Part shown: positions 45,031 to 53,594 of the stretch, in pieces
How positions within the stretch are numbered: the stretch's first letter is position 1
Layout: every line of letters starts with the position of its first letter
Source of the DNA: Streptomyces sp. NBC_00554
Lineage (GTDB): Bacteria; Actinomycetota; Actinomycetes; Streptomycetales; Streptomycetaceae
Direction of reading: 5' to 3'
Assembly (NCBI RefSeq): GCF_041431135.1
Contig: NZ_CP107799.1
Location: 1,612,001 to 1,676,000, forward strand
Length of the DNA: 64,000 bases
Made by a program: the position numbers and the translations under genes
The notes under the pieces: generated by a model
What the model was told of the DNA's origin: nothing
Databases searched by the model: none
The model's input: only the letters and a program-made list of their open reading frames with translations

Positions 45031-45966
45031 TCAGCGCACGCGGTGCTCCGCGGCCAGCGGCTGGTTGAAGAAGTCGTCGAGTGCCAGTCCCGTCGCCGCG
45101 TTGACGAACGCCCGGGCCGCGACCGAGCCGGGGGTCGCCGCGTGGATCGCCACCGACACCTGCGCCCCGGCCTCCGGATCGACCAGGGGCAGCGCTCTCG
45201 TGCGGCCGATCACCGGCATCGCGCGCAGCCACGCGTGCGGCACGATGCTCGCCCACTCACCGCCGCCGACGTGCGCGTAGAGGGAGGCGATCGAGTCCGT
45301 CTCCACCTGCGGGGTCACCACGAACCCCTTGTCCGCGAAGACGCTGTCGATGATCTGGCGGATCCTCATGTCGGGGGTCAGCAGCGCGAGCGGCAGCTGA
45401 GCCGCGTCCGCCCAGGTCATGGTGGAGGTGGTCTGGGAGGTCAGCTGGTCGGCGGAGATCAGGAGCATGTACCGCTCCTGGTACAGCGGGACGACCTGCA
45501 GGCCCTCCTGGTCACCGGGGTCGAAGTGCGCGATCGCCACGTCCAGCTCGAAGTCGCGCAGCTGGCGGTGGAGTTCCTTCGTCGACAGCCGGGAGCGGAC
45601 CTGCACCTTGGCCAGCGGGTGGGCCGCGCAGAACGCGGCCACGGGCAGCGCCAGGGTCGTCGACGCCGTGGGGTCCGTGCCCAGCCGCAGGGTTCCGGTG
45701 ATGCCGGACTGTACGGCGGCCACCTCGGCCTTGAAGGCGTCCTGCTCGGCGAGGATCCGCTTGGCCCATACGACGAGCCGTTCGCCCTCCGGGGTGAGGC
45801 CCTGGTAGTTGTGCCCGCGGTTGATCAGCGTGACGTTCAGCTCGCGCTCCAGCTTGGCGATCGCCGCCGAGAGCGCGGGCTGCGAGACGTAGCAGGATTC
45901 CGCCGCCCGGGCGAAGTGCCTCTCCCTGGCCACCGCTACGAAGTACTCCAGCTGACGGAACAGCAT
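45031..45966 (-). CDS. LysR-family regulator of oxalate genes
   Basis: A 311-residue LTTR. The N-terminal HTH is FVAVARERHFARAAESCYVSQPALSAAIAKLERELN (about residues 9-44), and the C-terminal effector domain has two substrate-binding-like halves (GTLRLGTDPTASTTLALPVAAFC; DVAIAHFDPGDQEGLQVVPLY). It converges on the oxalate-CoA ligase. The three GATAG-N7-CTATC sites in the island have the T-N11-A geometry expected for this family and no other LysR gene is in view, so it is the likely activator, with oxalate or an acyl-CoA as effector (inference). Confidence 0.87.
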   Translation of the reverse strand: MLFRQLEYFVAVARERHFARAAESCYVSQPALSAAIAKLERELNVTLINRGHNYQGLTPEGERLVVWAKRILAEQDAFKAEVAAVQSGITGTLRLGTDPTASTTLALPVAAFCAAHPLAKVQVRSRLSTKELHRQLRDFELDVAIAHFDPGDQEGLQVVPLYQERYMLLISADQLTSQTTSTMTWADAAQLPLALLTPDMRIRQIIDSVFADKGFVVTPQVETDSIASLYAHVGGGEWASIVPHAWLRAMPVIGRTRALPLVDPEAGAQVSVAIHAATPGSVAARAFVNAATGLALDDFFNQPLAAEHRVR

Positions 45967-46025
45967 GAACGACTCCTCGCTGGTGCCATGTGATCGGCCA
46001 AGCCTACCCAGCCTGGCTGGTCACG

Positions 46026-46097
46026 CCCGTTGTCCGCCCCGTTGTCAGCTCCGTTGCCCGCCCCGTTGCCCGTGCTGCTGTCAGCTCTGCTGTCCGC
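46026..46097. repeat. 12-bp tandem repeat, six units, reaching into the PanE-like gene
   Basis: Units of CCCGTTGTCCGC type begin every 12 bp from 46026 to 46086. The stop codon of the PanE-like gene (46081-46083) lies in the fifth unit. Confidence 0.85.
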
Positions 46098-47055
46098 TCC
46101 GCGCCAGCAGGTCGGTCGCGGCGTGGACCGCGCGCAGGTTGGGTGCCTCGGCGCCGGAGATGTCGGCCATCTCCACCACCGCGGTCACGATGGCGTCGAG
46201 CTCCAGCTGCTTGCCGGCCTCCAGGTCCTGGAGCATCGACGTCTTGTGGTGCCCCACCCCTTCGGCACCGCGCAGCCGCTTCTCGATGGAGATGTCGGGT
46301 GTGCTGCCGACCCTGGACGCGATGTCGAGGGTCTCCTCCATGAGCAGGGTGACCAGCCGCCGGGTGGGCGGGTGCCGGCAGATGTCCGCCATCGTCGCCC
46401 GGGTCAGCGCGCTGATCGGATTGAAGGCGACGTTGCCCATCAGCTTGATCCAGATGTCGTCGCGCAGATTGGGCTCCACCGGGCTCTTCAGCCCGCCCGC
46501 GACCATGGCCTCGCTCAGGGCCGTGCACCGGTCGGAGACCCCGCCCGCCGGCTCACCGATGGAGAACCTGGTGCCCTCCAGGTGCCGGATCACGCCGGGG
46601 GCCTCGATGACCGTGGCGGGGTAGACCACACAGCCGATGGCCCGCTCCGGTGGCAGCACCCGGCTGGTGGCGCCGTCCGGGTCGACCGCCTCGATCCGCC
46701 GTCCTTCGTAGGGGCCGGCCAGTTTGTGGAAGTACCACCACGGAACGCCGTTCTGACCGGCCACCACCGCGGTCCGGTCGCCGAGCAGCGGGGCCACCAG
46801 CGATCCGCTGGAGGGGTAGGAGTGCGCCTTCAGCCCCAGGAACACGTAGTCCACCGCGCCGACCTCGGCCGGGTCGTCCGTGGCGTGGGGATGTGCGACA
46901 AAGTCGCCGCGCGGGCTCTTCACCTGGACCCCGTGGGCCTGAATCGCCTTCAGATGCTCACCGCGCGCGATCAGGTGGACCTCTGCCCCACCGCGGTGCA
47001 GTGCCGCTCCGACATAGGCGCCGATCGCACCGGCTCCGAGAACGGCGATTTTCAT
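46081..47055 (-). CDS. PanE/ApbA-family reductase, possible oxalyl-CoA reductase
   Basis: A 324-residue 2-dehydropantoate-2-reductase-family protein. The Rossmann start is MKIAVLGAGAIGAYVGAAL; the catalytic Lys segment is DDIWIKLMGNVAFNPISAL. In Methylobacterium extorquens the PanE2 paralogue in the oxalate cluster reduces oxalyl-CoA to glyoxylate (recalled from the literature). The same role here would give this strain an assimilatory branch beside decarboxylation. ATG 47055 follows GGAG, 31 bp from the best GntR-type operator in the window. Ordinary pantothenate synthesis is the alternative but would not explain the location. Confidence 0.75.
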   Translation of the reverse strand: MKIAVLGAGAIGAYVGAALHRGGAEVHLIARGEHLKAIQAHGVQVKSPRGDFVAHPHATDDPAEVGAVDYVFLGLKAHSYPSSGSLVAPLLGDRTAVVAGQNGVPWWYFHKLAGPYEGRRIEAVDPDGATSRVLPPERAIGCVVYPATVIEAPGVIRHLEGTRFSIGEPAGGVSDRCTALSEAMVAGGLKSPVEPNLRDDIWIKLMGNVAFNPISALTRATMADICRHPPTRRLVTLLMEETLDIASRVGSTPDISIEKRLRGAEGVGHHKTSMLQDLEAGKQLELDAIVTAVVEMADISGAEAPNLRAVHAATDLLARSGQQS

Positions 47056-47085
47056 GGCGGCTCCTCTTCGAAGGGGTCGTGATGA

Positions 47086-47101
47086 ATACTGTATGCAGTA
47101 T
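47086..47101. promoter_or_regulatory. GntR-type operator, reference site (ATACTG-N4-CAGTAT)
   Basis: ATACTGTATGCAGTAT, with perfect 6-bp arms, between the divergent PanE-like and moaA genes. Other copies in the island were scored against it. Confidence 0.8.
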
Positions 47102-47163
47102 CCTCGCTGGATGTACAGTCTCGTGGCACAGAGCCACGTGATACGGAGCCAAGGGGGCAGCTC

Positions 47164-48153
47164 GTGCTGATCGACACGCATGGCCGGATCGCCACCGATC
47201 TACGGGTCTCACTGACCGACCGGTGCAATCTGCGGTGCACGTACTGCATGCCGGAAGAGGGCCTGCGGTGGCTGCCCAAGCCGGAGTTGCTCACGGACGA
47301 CGAGATCGTGCGGATGGTCTCGATCGCGGTGACCGAGCTGGGAGTCACCGAGGTGCGCTTCACCGGCGGCGAGCCGCTGCTCCGCCCTGGCTTGGTGGGG
47401 ATCGTCGAGCGCTGCGCCGCCTTGGAGCCGCGCCCCAGGATCTCCCTCACCACCAACGGCATCGGTCTTGCCCGCACCGCCGAGGCGCTGCGCACCGCCG
47501 GGCTCGACCGGGTCAACGTCTCGCTCGACACCCTGAACCCGGAGGTCTTCCGCACCCTCACCCGCCGCGACCGGCACCACGACGTCCTCGCGGGCCTCAC
47601 CGCCGCCCACGACGCGGGCCTCACCCCGGTCAAGGTCAACACGGTCCTGATGCGGGGCGTCAACGACGGCGAGGCCCCCGACCTGCTCGACTGGGCCCTC
47701 CGCCACGGCTACGAGCTGCGGTTCATCGAGCAGATGCCGCTGGACGCCCAGCACGGCTGGCAGCGCGAGGACATGGTCACCGCCGCCGAGATCATCGAGC
47801 GGCTCTCGGCCCGTTTCGCCCTCACCCCCGAGCCCTCCGCGGTACGCGGCTCCGCGCCCGCCGAACGCTGGCTGGTCGACGGCGGACCCGGCCGGGTCGG
47901 CGTGATCGCCTCCGTCACCAGGCCCTTCTGCCGCGCCTGCGACCGCACCCGGCTCACCGCCGACGGGCAGGTCCGCGACTGTCTGTTCGCCCGCGAGGAG
48001 TCCGACCTGCGTGCTGTTCTGCGTTCCGGCGCTTCCGATCGGCAGATCGCCGACCGCTGGCGCACCGCGATGTGGGGCAAGAAGCCGGGCTCGGGCCTCG
48101 ACGACCCGTCGTTCCTCCAGCCCGGGCGCCCGATGTCCGCGATCGGCGGCTGA
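47164..48153 (+). CDS. moaA: GTP 3',8-cyclase MoaA
   Basis: A 329-residue radical-SAM enzyme for the first step of molybdopterin synthesis. It has the CxxxCxxC cluster (RCNLRCTYC, about residues 20-28), the GGEPLLRPGL motif, the C-terminal second cluster CRACDRTRLTADGQVRDC, and the essential terminal Gly-Gly. GTG 47164 follows AAGGGGG. As a likely extra copy embedded between oxalate and formate dehydrogenase genes and sharing their operator, it would raise cofactor supply when formate dehydrogenase is induced. Other Moa genes are not in this window. Confidence 0.95.
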   Translation: MLIDTHGRIATDLRVSLTDRCNLRCTYCMPEEGLRWLPKPELLTDDEIVRMVSIAVTELGVTEVRFTGGEPLLRPGLVGIVERCAALEPRPRISLTTNGIGLARTAEALRTAGLDRVNVSLDTLNPEVFRTLTRRDRHHDVLAGLTAAHDAGLTPVKVNTVLMRGVNDGEAPDLLDWALRHGYELRFIEQMPLDAQHGWQREDMVTAAEIIERLSARFALTPEPSAVRGSAPAERWLVDGGPGRVGVIASVTRPFCRACDRTRLTADGQVRDCLFAREESDLRAVLRSGASDRQIADRWRTAMWGKKPGSGLDDPSFLQPGRPMSAIGG

Positions 48154-48163
48154 CCACCGACTT

Positions 48164-48188
48164 GGGGCCGGTGAGCCGCACCGGCCCC
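48164..48188. terminator. Terminator between moaA and fdsD
   Basis: GGGGCCGGT (48164-48172) pairs perfectly with ACCGGCCCC (48180-48188) across a 7-nt loop. Confidence 0.75.
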
Positions 48189-48210
48189 GAGCGCCGGTGC
48201 GGCCCGCCGG

Positions 48211-48423
48211 TCAACGCAGCAGCCGGACCGCGGCGACCACCACCGGGTCGAGCCCGTCCGCTCCGGCGTCGACGAACTCGTACAGCCGGTTGCGCATGCG
48301 CGGGTCCCAGAACTTGCCGATGTGTCCGGCGATCGCCTCGGCGGCCGCATCGCCCGGCAGGTGCACATGGTTCGCCGCGATCTGGTTCGCCATCCTGGAC
48401 TCCGGTGCCATCCCGCCCGCCAT
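48211..48423 (-). CDS. fdsD: Formate dehydrogenase delta subunit
   Basis: A 70-residue FdsD-type subunit: RMANQIAANHVHLPGDAAAEAIAGHIGKFWDPRMRNRLYEFV is the family signature, with the conserved FWxPRMR. It helps assemble or stabilise the molybdenum subunit in soluble NAD-dependent formate dehydrogenases. ATG 48423 starts one base after the fdsA stop; the longer open frame upstream lies inside fdsA and is not used. It ends the fdsGBAD operon. No fdsC sulfurtransferase follows. Confidence 0.88.
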   Translation of the reverse strand: MAGGMAPESRMANQIAANHVHLPGDAAAEAIAGHIGKFWDPRMRNRLYEFVDAGADGLDPVVVAAVRLLR

Positions 48424-48424
48424 C

Positions 48425-51247
48425 TCAGTCCACCACCGTGACGAGTTGGTGGTCGTCCTCGACGACCTCCGTGCCGCTCTGCCCGAGCGGGTGCGCAAGG
48501 CCGACCTGTACGGCGGTCACCTTGTACTCCGGGCAGTTGGTCGCCCAGTCGGAGTTCTCGGTGGTGACCACGTTGGCGCCGGTCACCGGGTGGTGGAACG
48601 TGGTGTAGACGACGCCGGCCGGCATCCGGTCGGAGATCTCCGCGTGCAGGGTCGTCTGCCCGACCCGGCTGGCCAGCGTCACCAGGTCGCCGTCCTTGAT
48701 GCCGCGGGTCTCGGCGTCGTGCGGGTGCAGTTCCAGGATGTCCTCGGGGTGCCAGGCGACATTGCCGGTACGGCGGGTCTGCGCGCCCACGTTGTACTGG
48801 CTGAGGATGCGGCCCGTGGTCAGGACCAGCGGGAAGCGCCGGGTGCTGCGTTCGTCGGTCGGCACGTAGTTGGCGACCACGAACTTGCCCTTGCCGCGCA
48901 CGAATTCGTCGACGTGCATGACCGGGGTGCCCTCCGGAGCCGACTCGTTGCAGGGCCACTGGACGCTGCCGAGCTTGTCGAGGACCTCGAAGGAGACGCC
49001 GGTGAAGGTCGGCGTGACCGAGGCGATCTCGTCCATGATCTGGCTCGGGTGGTCGTAGGACATGGCGTAGCCCATCGCGGTGGCGATCTCGCTGATGATC
49101 TGCCACTCGTGCTTGCCCGTCTTCGGCTTCATCACCGCACGCACCCGGTTGATGCGGCGCTCGGCGTTGGTGAAGGTGCCGTCCTTCTCCAGGAACGACG
49201 CGCCGGGCAGGAAGACGTGCGCGAACTTGGCCGTCTCGTTGAGGAACAGGTCCTGTACGACGACCAGTTCCATCGCTTCGAGGGCGGCGGTGACGTGCTT
49301 GAGGTTCGGGTCGGACTGGGCGATGTCCTCGCCGTGCACGAACAGGCCCCGGAAGGTGCCGTCGATCGCGGCGTCGAACATGTTGGGGATGCGGAGTCCC
49401 GGCTCGGACAGCAGCGTGCCGCCCCAGAGCCTCTCGAAGACCTCGCGCACGGCGTCGTCGGAAACGTGCCGGTAGCCGGGCAGTTCGTGCGGGAAGGAGC
49501 CCATGTCGCACGAGCCCTGCACGTTGTTCTGACCGCGCAGCGGGTTGATGCCGACACCGTCACGGCCGACGTTGCCGCACGCCATCGCGAGGTTGGCCAT
49601 TCCCATGACCATCGTCGAGCCCTGGCTGTGCTCGGTGACGCCGAGGCCGTAGTAGATGGCCCCGTTGGGCGCCGCCGCGTACAGCCGGGCGGCGGCCCGC
49701 AGTTCCCCGGACGGTACGCCGCTGACCTCCTCGGTGGCTTCCGGGCTGTTCTCCGGACGGGCGACGAACTCGGCCCACTCGGCGAACCCTTCGCAACGCT
49801 GCGCCACGAAGGCCAGATCGGCCAAGCCCTCGGTGACCACGACATGCGCCATGGCGTTGACGACCGCGACGTTCGTGCTCGGCTTGAGCTGGAGGTGGTG
49901 CGCGGCCTCGATGTGCGGCGAGCGCACCAGGTCGATGCGGCGCGGGTCGACCACGATCAACTCGGCGCCCTCACGCAGCCGGCGCTTCATCCGGGAGGCG
50001 AACACCGGGTGCCCGTCGGTGGGGTTGGCGCCGATCACCATGATGACGTCGGCCTCGGCGACCGAGCGGAAGTCCTGGGTGCCCGCCGACTCGCCGAAGG
50101 TCTGCTTGAGCCCGTATCCCGTCGGGGAGTGGCAGACCCGGGCGCAGGTGTCGATGTTGTTGTTGCCGAAGGCCGCGCGCACCATCTTCTGTACGACGTA
50201 GACCTCTTCGTTGGTGCAGCGCGAGGAGGAGATGGCGCCGATCGAACTCGGCCCGTACCGGCCCTGGAGTTCGCGCATCTTGGTGGCGACCGTGCCGATG
50301 GCCTCTTCCCACTCGACCTCGCGCCAGGGGTCGGTGATCCTGTCGCGGACCATGGGCTTGAGCATGCGGTCGGGGTGCGAGGCGTATCCGAAGGCGAAGC
50401 GGCCCTTCACGCAGGAGTGGCCCTCGTTGGCGCCGCCGTCCTTGTGGGGCACCATCCGGACCAGTTCGTCGCCGCGCAGCTCGGCCTTGAAGGAGCAGCC
50501 GACACCGCAGTAGGCGCAGGTGGTGATCACCGACCGGGTGGGCATGCCGAGTTCGACGACCGACTTCTCCTGGAGCGTCGAGGTCGGGCAGGCCTGCACG
50601 CAGGCCCCGCAGGAGACGCACTCGGAGTCCATGAAGGTCTCGCCGGCGCCCGCCGACACCTTGGACTCGAAGCCGCGCCCCTCGATGGTCAGCGCGAACG
50701 TCCCCTGCACCTCGCCGCAGGCCCGCACGCAGCGGGAACAGGCGATGCACTTGGACGGGTCGAAGTCGAAGTACGGGTTGGAGGTGTCCTTCTCGGCGTC
50801 GAGGTGGTTCTCGCCCTCGTAGCCGTACCGCACCTGCCGCAGCCCGACCACGCCCGCCATGTCCTGCAACTCGCAGTCACCGTTGGCCGGGCAGGTCAGA
50901 CAGTCCAGCGGATGGTCGGAGATGTAGAGCTCCATGACGCCCTGGCGGAGCTTCTCCACCTTCGGCGTCTGCGTCCTCACCTGCATCCCGTCGGCGCACG
51001 GCGTGGTGCAGGACGCCGGGGTGCCGCGCCGGCCGTCGATCTCCACCACGCACAGCCGGCAGGAGCCGAAGGGCTCGAGGCTGTCGGTGGCGCACAGTTT
51101 GGGTATCTCGATCCCGGCCTGCGCGGCTGCGCGCATCACCGAGGTGCCTTCCGGCACGGTCACCGGCATCCCGTCGACCTCCACCGAGACAGTCGCCTCG
51201 CCGGGCCTCTCCGGGGTGCCGAAGTCGGGTTCCTTGAGCAGTGTCAT
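48425..51247 (-). CDS. fdsA: NAD-dependent formate dehydrogenase alpha (molybdenum) subunit
   Basis: A 940-residue catalytic subunit oxidising formate to CO2. Iron-sulfur ligands run in order: [2Fe-2S] Cys52/63/66/80, the His-Cys3 cluster in DHPLDCLTCPANGDC (111-125), two ferredoxin-like [4Fe-4S] sets at 167-177 and 210-220, then CAYCGVGC (244-251) at the start of the molybdopterin domain. The molybdenum ligand is cysteine in CARVCHSPTGYG rather than selenocysteine. The coding end overlaps fdsB by 4 bp. Electrons pass via FdsB to NAD+. This completes oxalate breakdown and yields NADH. Confidence 0.95.
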   Translation of the reverse strand: MTLLKEPDFGTPERPGEATVSVEVDGMPVTVPEGTSVMRAAAQAGIEIPKLCATDSLEPFGSCRLCVVEIDGRRGTPASCTTPCADGMQVRTQTPKVEKLRQGVMELYISDHPLDCLTCPANGDCELQDMAGVVGLRQVRYGYEGENHLDAEKDTSNPYFDFDPSKCIACSRCVRACGEVQGTFALTIEGRGFESKVSAGAGETFMDSECVSCGACVQACPTSTLQEKSVVELGMPTRSVITTCAYCGVGCSFKAELRGDELVRMVPHKDGGANEGHSCVKGRFAFGYASHPDRMLKPMVRDRITDPWREVEWEEAIGTVATKMRELQGRYGPSSIGAISSSRCTNEEVYVVQKMVRAAFGNNNIDTCARVCHSPTGYGLKQTFGESAGTQDFRSVAEADVIMVIGANPTDGHPVFASRMKRRLREGAELIVVDPRRIDLVRSPHIEAAHHLQLKPSTNVAVVNAMAHVVVTEGLADLAFVAQRCEGFAEWAEFVARPENSPEATEEVSGVPSGELRAAARLYAAAPNGAIYYGLGVTEHSQGSTMVMGMANLAMACGNVGRDGVGINPLRGQNNVQGSCDMGSFPHELPGYRHVSDDAVREVFERLWGGTLLSEPGLRIPNMFDAAIDGTFRGLFVHGEDIAQSDPNLKHVTAALEAMELVVVQDLFLNETAKFAHVFLPGASFLEKDGTFTNAERRINRVRAVMKPKTGKHEWQIISEIATAMGYAMSYDHPSQIMDEIASVTPTFTGVSFEVLDKLGSVQWPCNESAPEGTPVMHVDEFVRGKGKFVVANYVPTDERSTRRFPLVLTTGRILSQYNVGAQTRRTGNVAWHPEDILELHPHDAETRGIKDGDLVTLASRVGQTTLHAEISDRMPAGVVYTTFHHPVTGANVVTTENSDWATNCPEYKVTAVQVGLAHPLGQSGTEVVEDDHQLVTVVD

Positions 51248-52857
51248 GCCGTGCCCTCCGTCCTCGTGCCGGTCGCGGTTACGGGTTGGATCTCCAGCGT
51301 TCGACGGCCGCCGAGGAAGTCGTCGGGGAAGTGCGTGATGGCGCTGCGTACGGGCATCGGCGTCAGCCCGCCCATCGCGCAGAGCGAGCCGTCGGTCATC
51401 AGGTCGCAGAGGTCCTCGAGCAACGCCAGGTTCTCGTCCCGGTGTTCACCGGCCACGATTCTGTCGATCACCTCGACACCGCGTACCGAACCGACCCGGC
51501 AGGGTGTGCACTTGCCGCAGGACTCCTCCGCGCAGAACTCCATCGCGAAGCGCGCCTGGGCAGCCATGTCGACGCTGTCGTCGAACACCACGAGACCGCC
51601 GTGTCCGACCATCGCGCCGGCCGCCGCGAACGCCTCGTAGTCCATCGGCAGATCGAACATCGACGTCGGCAGATAGGCGCCGAGCGGGCCGCCGACCTGC
51701 ACCGTGCGCACCGGGCGCCCGGAGAACGTACCGCCGCCGTAGTCCTCGACGAGTTCGCGCAGGGTGACGCCGAACGCGGTCTCCACGATGCCGCCGTGCG
51801 CGATGTTGCCGCCGAGCTGGAACACCTGGGTGCCGCGGGAGCGTTCGACGCCGAGTTCCTGGTAGGCCTTCGCGCCGTCCGCGAGTACGACGGGGACGGT
51901 GGCCAGCGTGAGGACGTTGTTCACCACCGTCGGTTTGCCGAACAGGCCCTCGATCGCGGGGATCGGCGGCTTCGCGCGGACCGTGCCGCGCTTACCCTCC
52001 AGGCTTTCCAGCATGGAGGTCTCCTCGCCGCAGATGTACGCCCCGGCGCCGACGCGGACATGCAGGTCGAAGTCGAGCGCGGAGCCGAGGATGCCCTTGC
52101 CGAGCCAGCCGTGTTCGCGGGCGATGCCGATCGCCGCGCGCATCGTGGCCACCGCGTCGGGGTACTCCGAGCGGATGTAGAGGTATCCCTCGCTCGCGCC
52201 CACCGCGTGTGCGGCGATCGTCATGCCCTCGATGAGCATGAACGGGTCGCCCTCCATGACCATCCGGTCGGCGAAGGTCCCGCTGTCGCCCTCGTCCGCG
52301 TTGCAGCAGACGAACTTGAGCTCGTCCGTGCAGCCGAGCACGGTCTTCCACTTGATACCGGCCGGGAATCCCGCGCCGCCGCGGCCGCGCAGCCCGGAAT
52401 CGGTGACCTCCGTGACCACGTCCTCGGGAGCGCGGGCCAGGGCCGCTTTCAGCCCCGCGAGTCCGCCGTGCTCCACATAGTCCTCGGTCGACAAGGGGTC
52501 GGTGACGCCGATTCTGGCGAAGGTGACACGGTTCTGGCGTGCCAGCCAGGGCAGTTCGTCGACGATGCCCAGCCGCAGCGGGTGGTCGGCGCCGTCGAGC
52601 ATGCCGGCGGCGAGGAGTTCCTCCACGTCCGAGGGGGCCACCGGTCCGTAGCCGACGCGGCCCTGCGGGGTCACCACCTCGACGAGCGGCTCCAGCCAGA
52701 GCATGCCGCGTGATCCGTTGCGTACGACCTCGACGTCGAAGTCACCGCCGACGGCGGCCAGTTGAAGAGCGTCCGCGACCTCGTCCGCGCCGACGGACCT
52801 GGCCGCCGAGTCGCGGGGGACGTAGACCTTCGCCGTGGCCTGCGAAGTGTTGTTCAC
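51244..52857 (-). CDS. fdsB: Formate dehydrogenase beta subunit (NuoF-like, FMN/NAD)
   Basis: A 537-residue flavoprotein subunit that passes electrons to NAD+. After a thioredoxin-like N-terminal region comes the NuoF core: GLRGRGGAGFPAGIKWK (NADH site), CNADEGDSGTFADR and GAYICGEETSMLESLEGKRG (FMN). The C-terminal [4Fe-4S] motif is CAEESCGKCTPCR...C. GTG 52857 overlaps the fdsG stop and the stop overlaps fdsA, giving tight 1:1:1 coupling. Length and layout match proteobacterial FdsB. Confidence 0.94.
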   Translation of the reverse strand: MNNTSQATAKVYVPRDSAARSVGADEVADALQLAAVGGDFDVEVVRNGSRGMLWLEPLVEVVTPQGRVGYGPVAPSDVEELLAAGMLDGADHPLRLGIVDELPWLARQNRVTFARIGVTDPLSTEDYVEHGGLAGLKAALARAPEDVVTEVTDSGLRGRGGAGFPAGIKWKTVLGCTDELKFVCCNADEGDSGTFADRMVMEGDPFMLIEGMTIAAHAVGASEGYLYIRSEYPDAVATMRAAIGIAREHGWLGKGILGSALDFDLHVRVGAGAYICGEETSMLESLEGKRGTVRAKPPIPAIEGLFGKPTVVNNVLTLATVPVVLADGAKAYQELGVERSRGTQVFQLGGNIAHGGIVETAFGVTLRELVEDYGGGTFSGRPVRTVQVGGPLGAYLPTSMFDLPMDYEAFAAAGAMVGHGGLVVFDDSVDMAAQARFAMEFCAEESCGKCTPCRVGSVRGVEVIDRIVAGEHRDENLALLEDLCDLMTDGSLCAMGGLTPMPVRSAITHFPDDFLGGRRTLEIQPVTATGTRTEGTA

Positions 52858-53333
52858 GATGACACCGTCCCGTTGAGGATCGCGCCCAGACCGGCCGTGC
52901 TCACTCGTCCATGCAGTCGGCCGTTCACCTCCACCGCCGGCCCCAGAGCGCAGTTGCCGAGGCAGAAGACCTGCTCCACGGTCACCGCGCCGTCCGCCGT
53001 GGTCTCCCCCAGGGACAGTCCGGCCTCGCGGGCGTAACCCACCAGGCTGTTGGCTCCCAGGGCCTGGCAGGCCTCGGCACGGCAGATCCGTACCGTGGTG
53101 CGTCCGGCGGGCTCGCGGCGGAAGTCGTGGTAGAAGGTCACCACTCCGTGGACGTCCGCACGGGAGAGGTTGAACTCGTCGGCGAGTACCGGTATTGCCT
53201 CCTGCGGCACATGGCCCAACTCGGCCTGGACGGCGTGCAGTACGGGCAGCAGCGCACCCCGCTCTCCCCGGTGGCGGGCGGCCACCCTCCGCACCACGTG
53301 CTCGACCGTCACGTCACTCCCGCTGGTCGTCAT
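52854..53333 (-). CDS. fdsG: Formate dehydrogenase gamma subunit (NuoE-like)
   Basis: A 159-residue NuoE-type [2Fe-2S] subunit. LLPVLHAVQAELGHVPQEAIPVLADEFNLSRADVHGVVTFYHDF and the cluster ligands CRAEACQ and CLGNCALGPA are visible. ATG 53333 is the first start giving the conserved N-terminus. It is the first gene of fdsGBAD. Upstream lie two GntR-type sites (53381-53410) and the divergent gntR1, so autoregulated control is likely. Confidence 0.93.
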   Translation of the reverse strand: MTTSGSDVTVEHVVRRVAARHRGERGALLPVLHAVQAELGHVPQEAIPVLADEFNLSRADVHGVVTFYHDFRREPAGRTTVRICRAEACQALGANSLVGYAREAGLSLGETTADGAVTVEQVFCLGNCALGPAVEVNGRLHGRVSTAGLGAILNGTVSS

Positions 53334-53380
53334 GATCGCTCTCCAAGAGCCGATAGCGATGCTTGCAGGGGACTGAGACA

Positions 53381-53410
53381 ATACCCCATACAGGCTTCTG
53401 TATACAGAAC
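53381..53410. promoter_or_regulatory. GntR-type operators upstream of fdsG
   Basis: ATACCCCATACAGGCT (53381-53396; 12 of 16 against the reverse-complement motif) is followed by the perfect 14-bp palindrome TTCTGTATACAGAA (53396-53409). Confidence 0.65.
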
Positions 53411-53414
53411 TCAA

Positions 53415-53449
53415 CCGCACTCAGCCACACCCGGCCGCACTCAGCCACA
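53415..53449. repeat. 15-bp direct repeat in the fdsG-gntR1 intergenic region
   Basis: CCGCACTCAGCCACA occurs at 53415-53429 and 53435-53449, with starts 20 bp apart. It sits between the two operator clusters. Confidence 0.8.
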
Positions 53450-53488
53450 TCCAGTCGCGCTCCGCCACGGAACTGCGGACGCCATCTT

Positions 53489-53508
53489 GCATACCAAAAC
53501 CTGTATGC
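53489..53508. promoter_or_regulatory. GntR-type operator upstream of gntR1
   Basis: GCATAC (53489-53494) and GTATGC (53503-53508) form an inverted repeat 87-106 bp before the gntR1 start. The spacing is wider than at the reference site. Confidence 0.5.
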
Positions 53509-53594
53509 TGAGGCCCGCCGTCGGCAACCCTCTCGGCGGCCACCACTTGGCAAAGCCGTCGGCCCCACAGGCCCGGTGGCAGAACGGGGCTCCC

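Noticed and set aside
46081-47055. PanE-like gene as the housekeeping pantothenate enzyme
   Set aside because: No other pantothenate gene is near, and operator and neighbours tie it to oxalate metabolism; kept only as an alternative.
48011-51640. A 1209-codon open frame on the plus strand across fdsD and fdsA
   Set aside because: Antisense shadow of fdsA and fdsB with no recognisable domain; frame persists only because of GC-rich third positions.
53415-53449. 15-bp direct repeats before fdsG as target-site duplication of a mobile element
   Set aside because: They are only 5 bp apart, so no element lies between them; more likely slippage or regulator sites.
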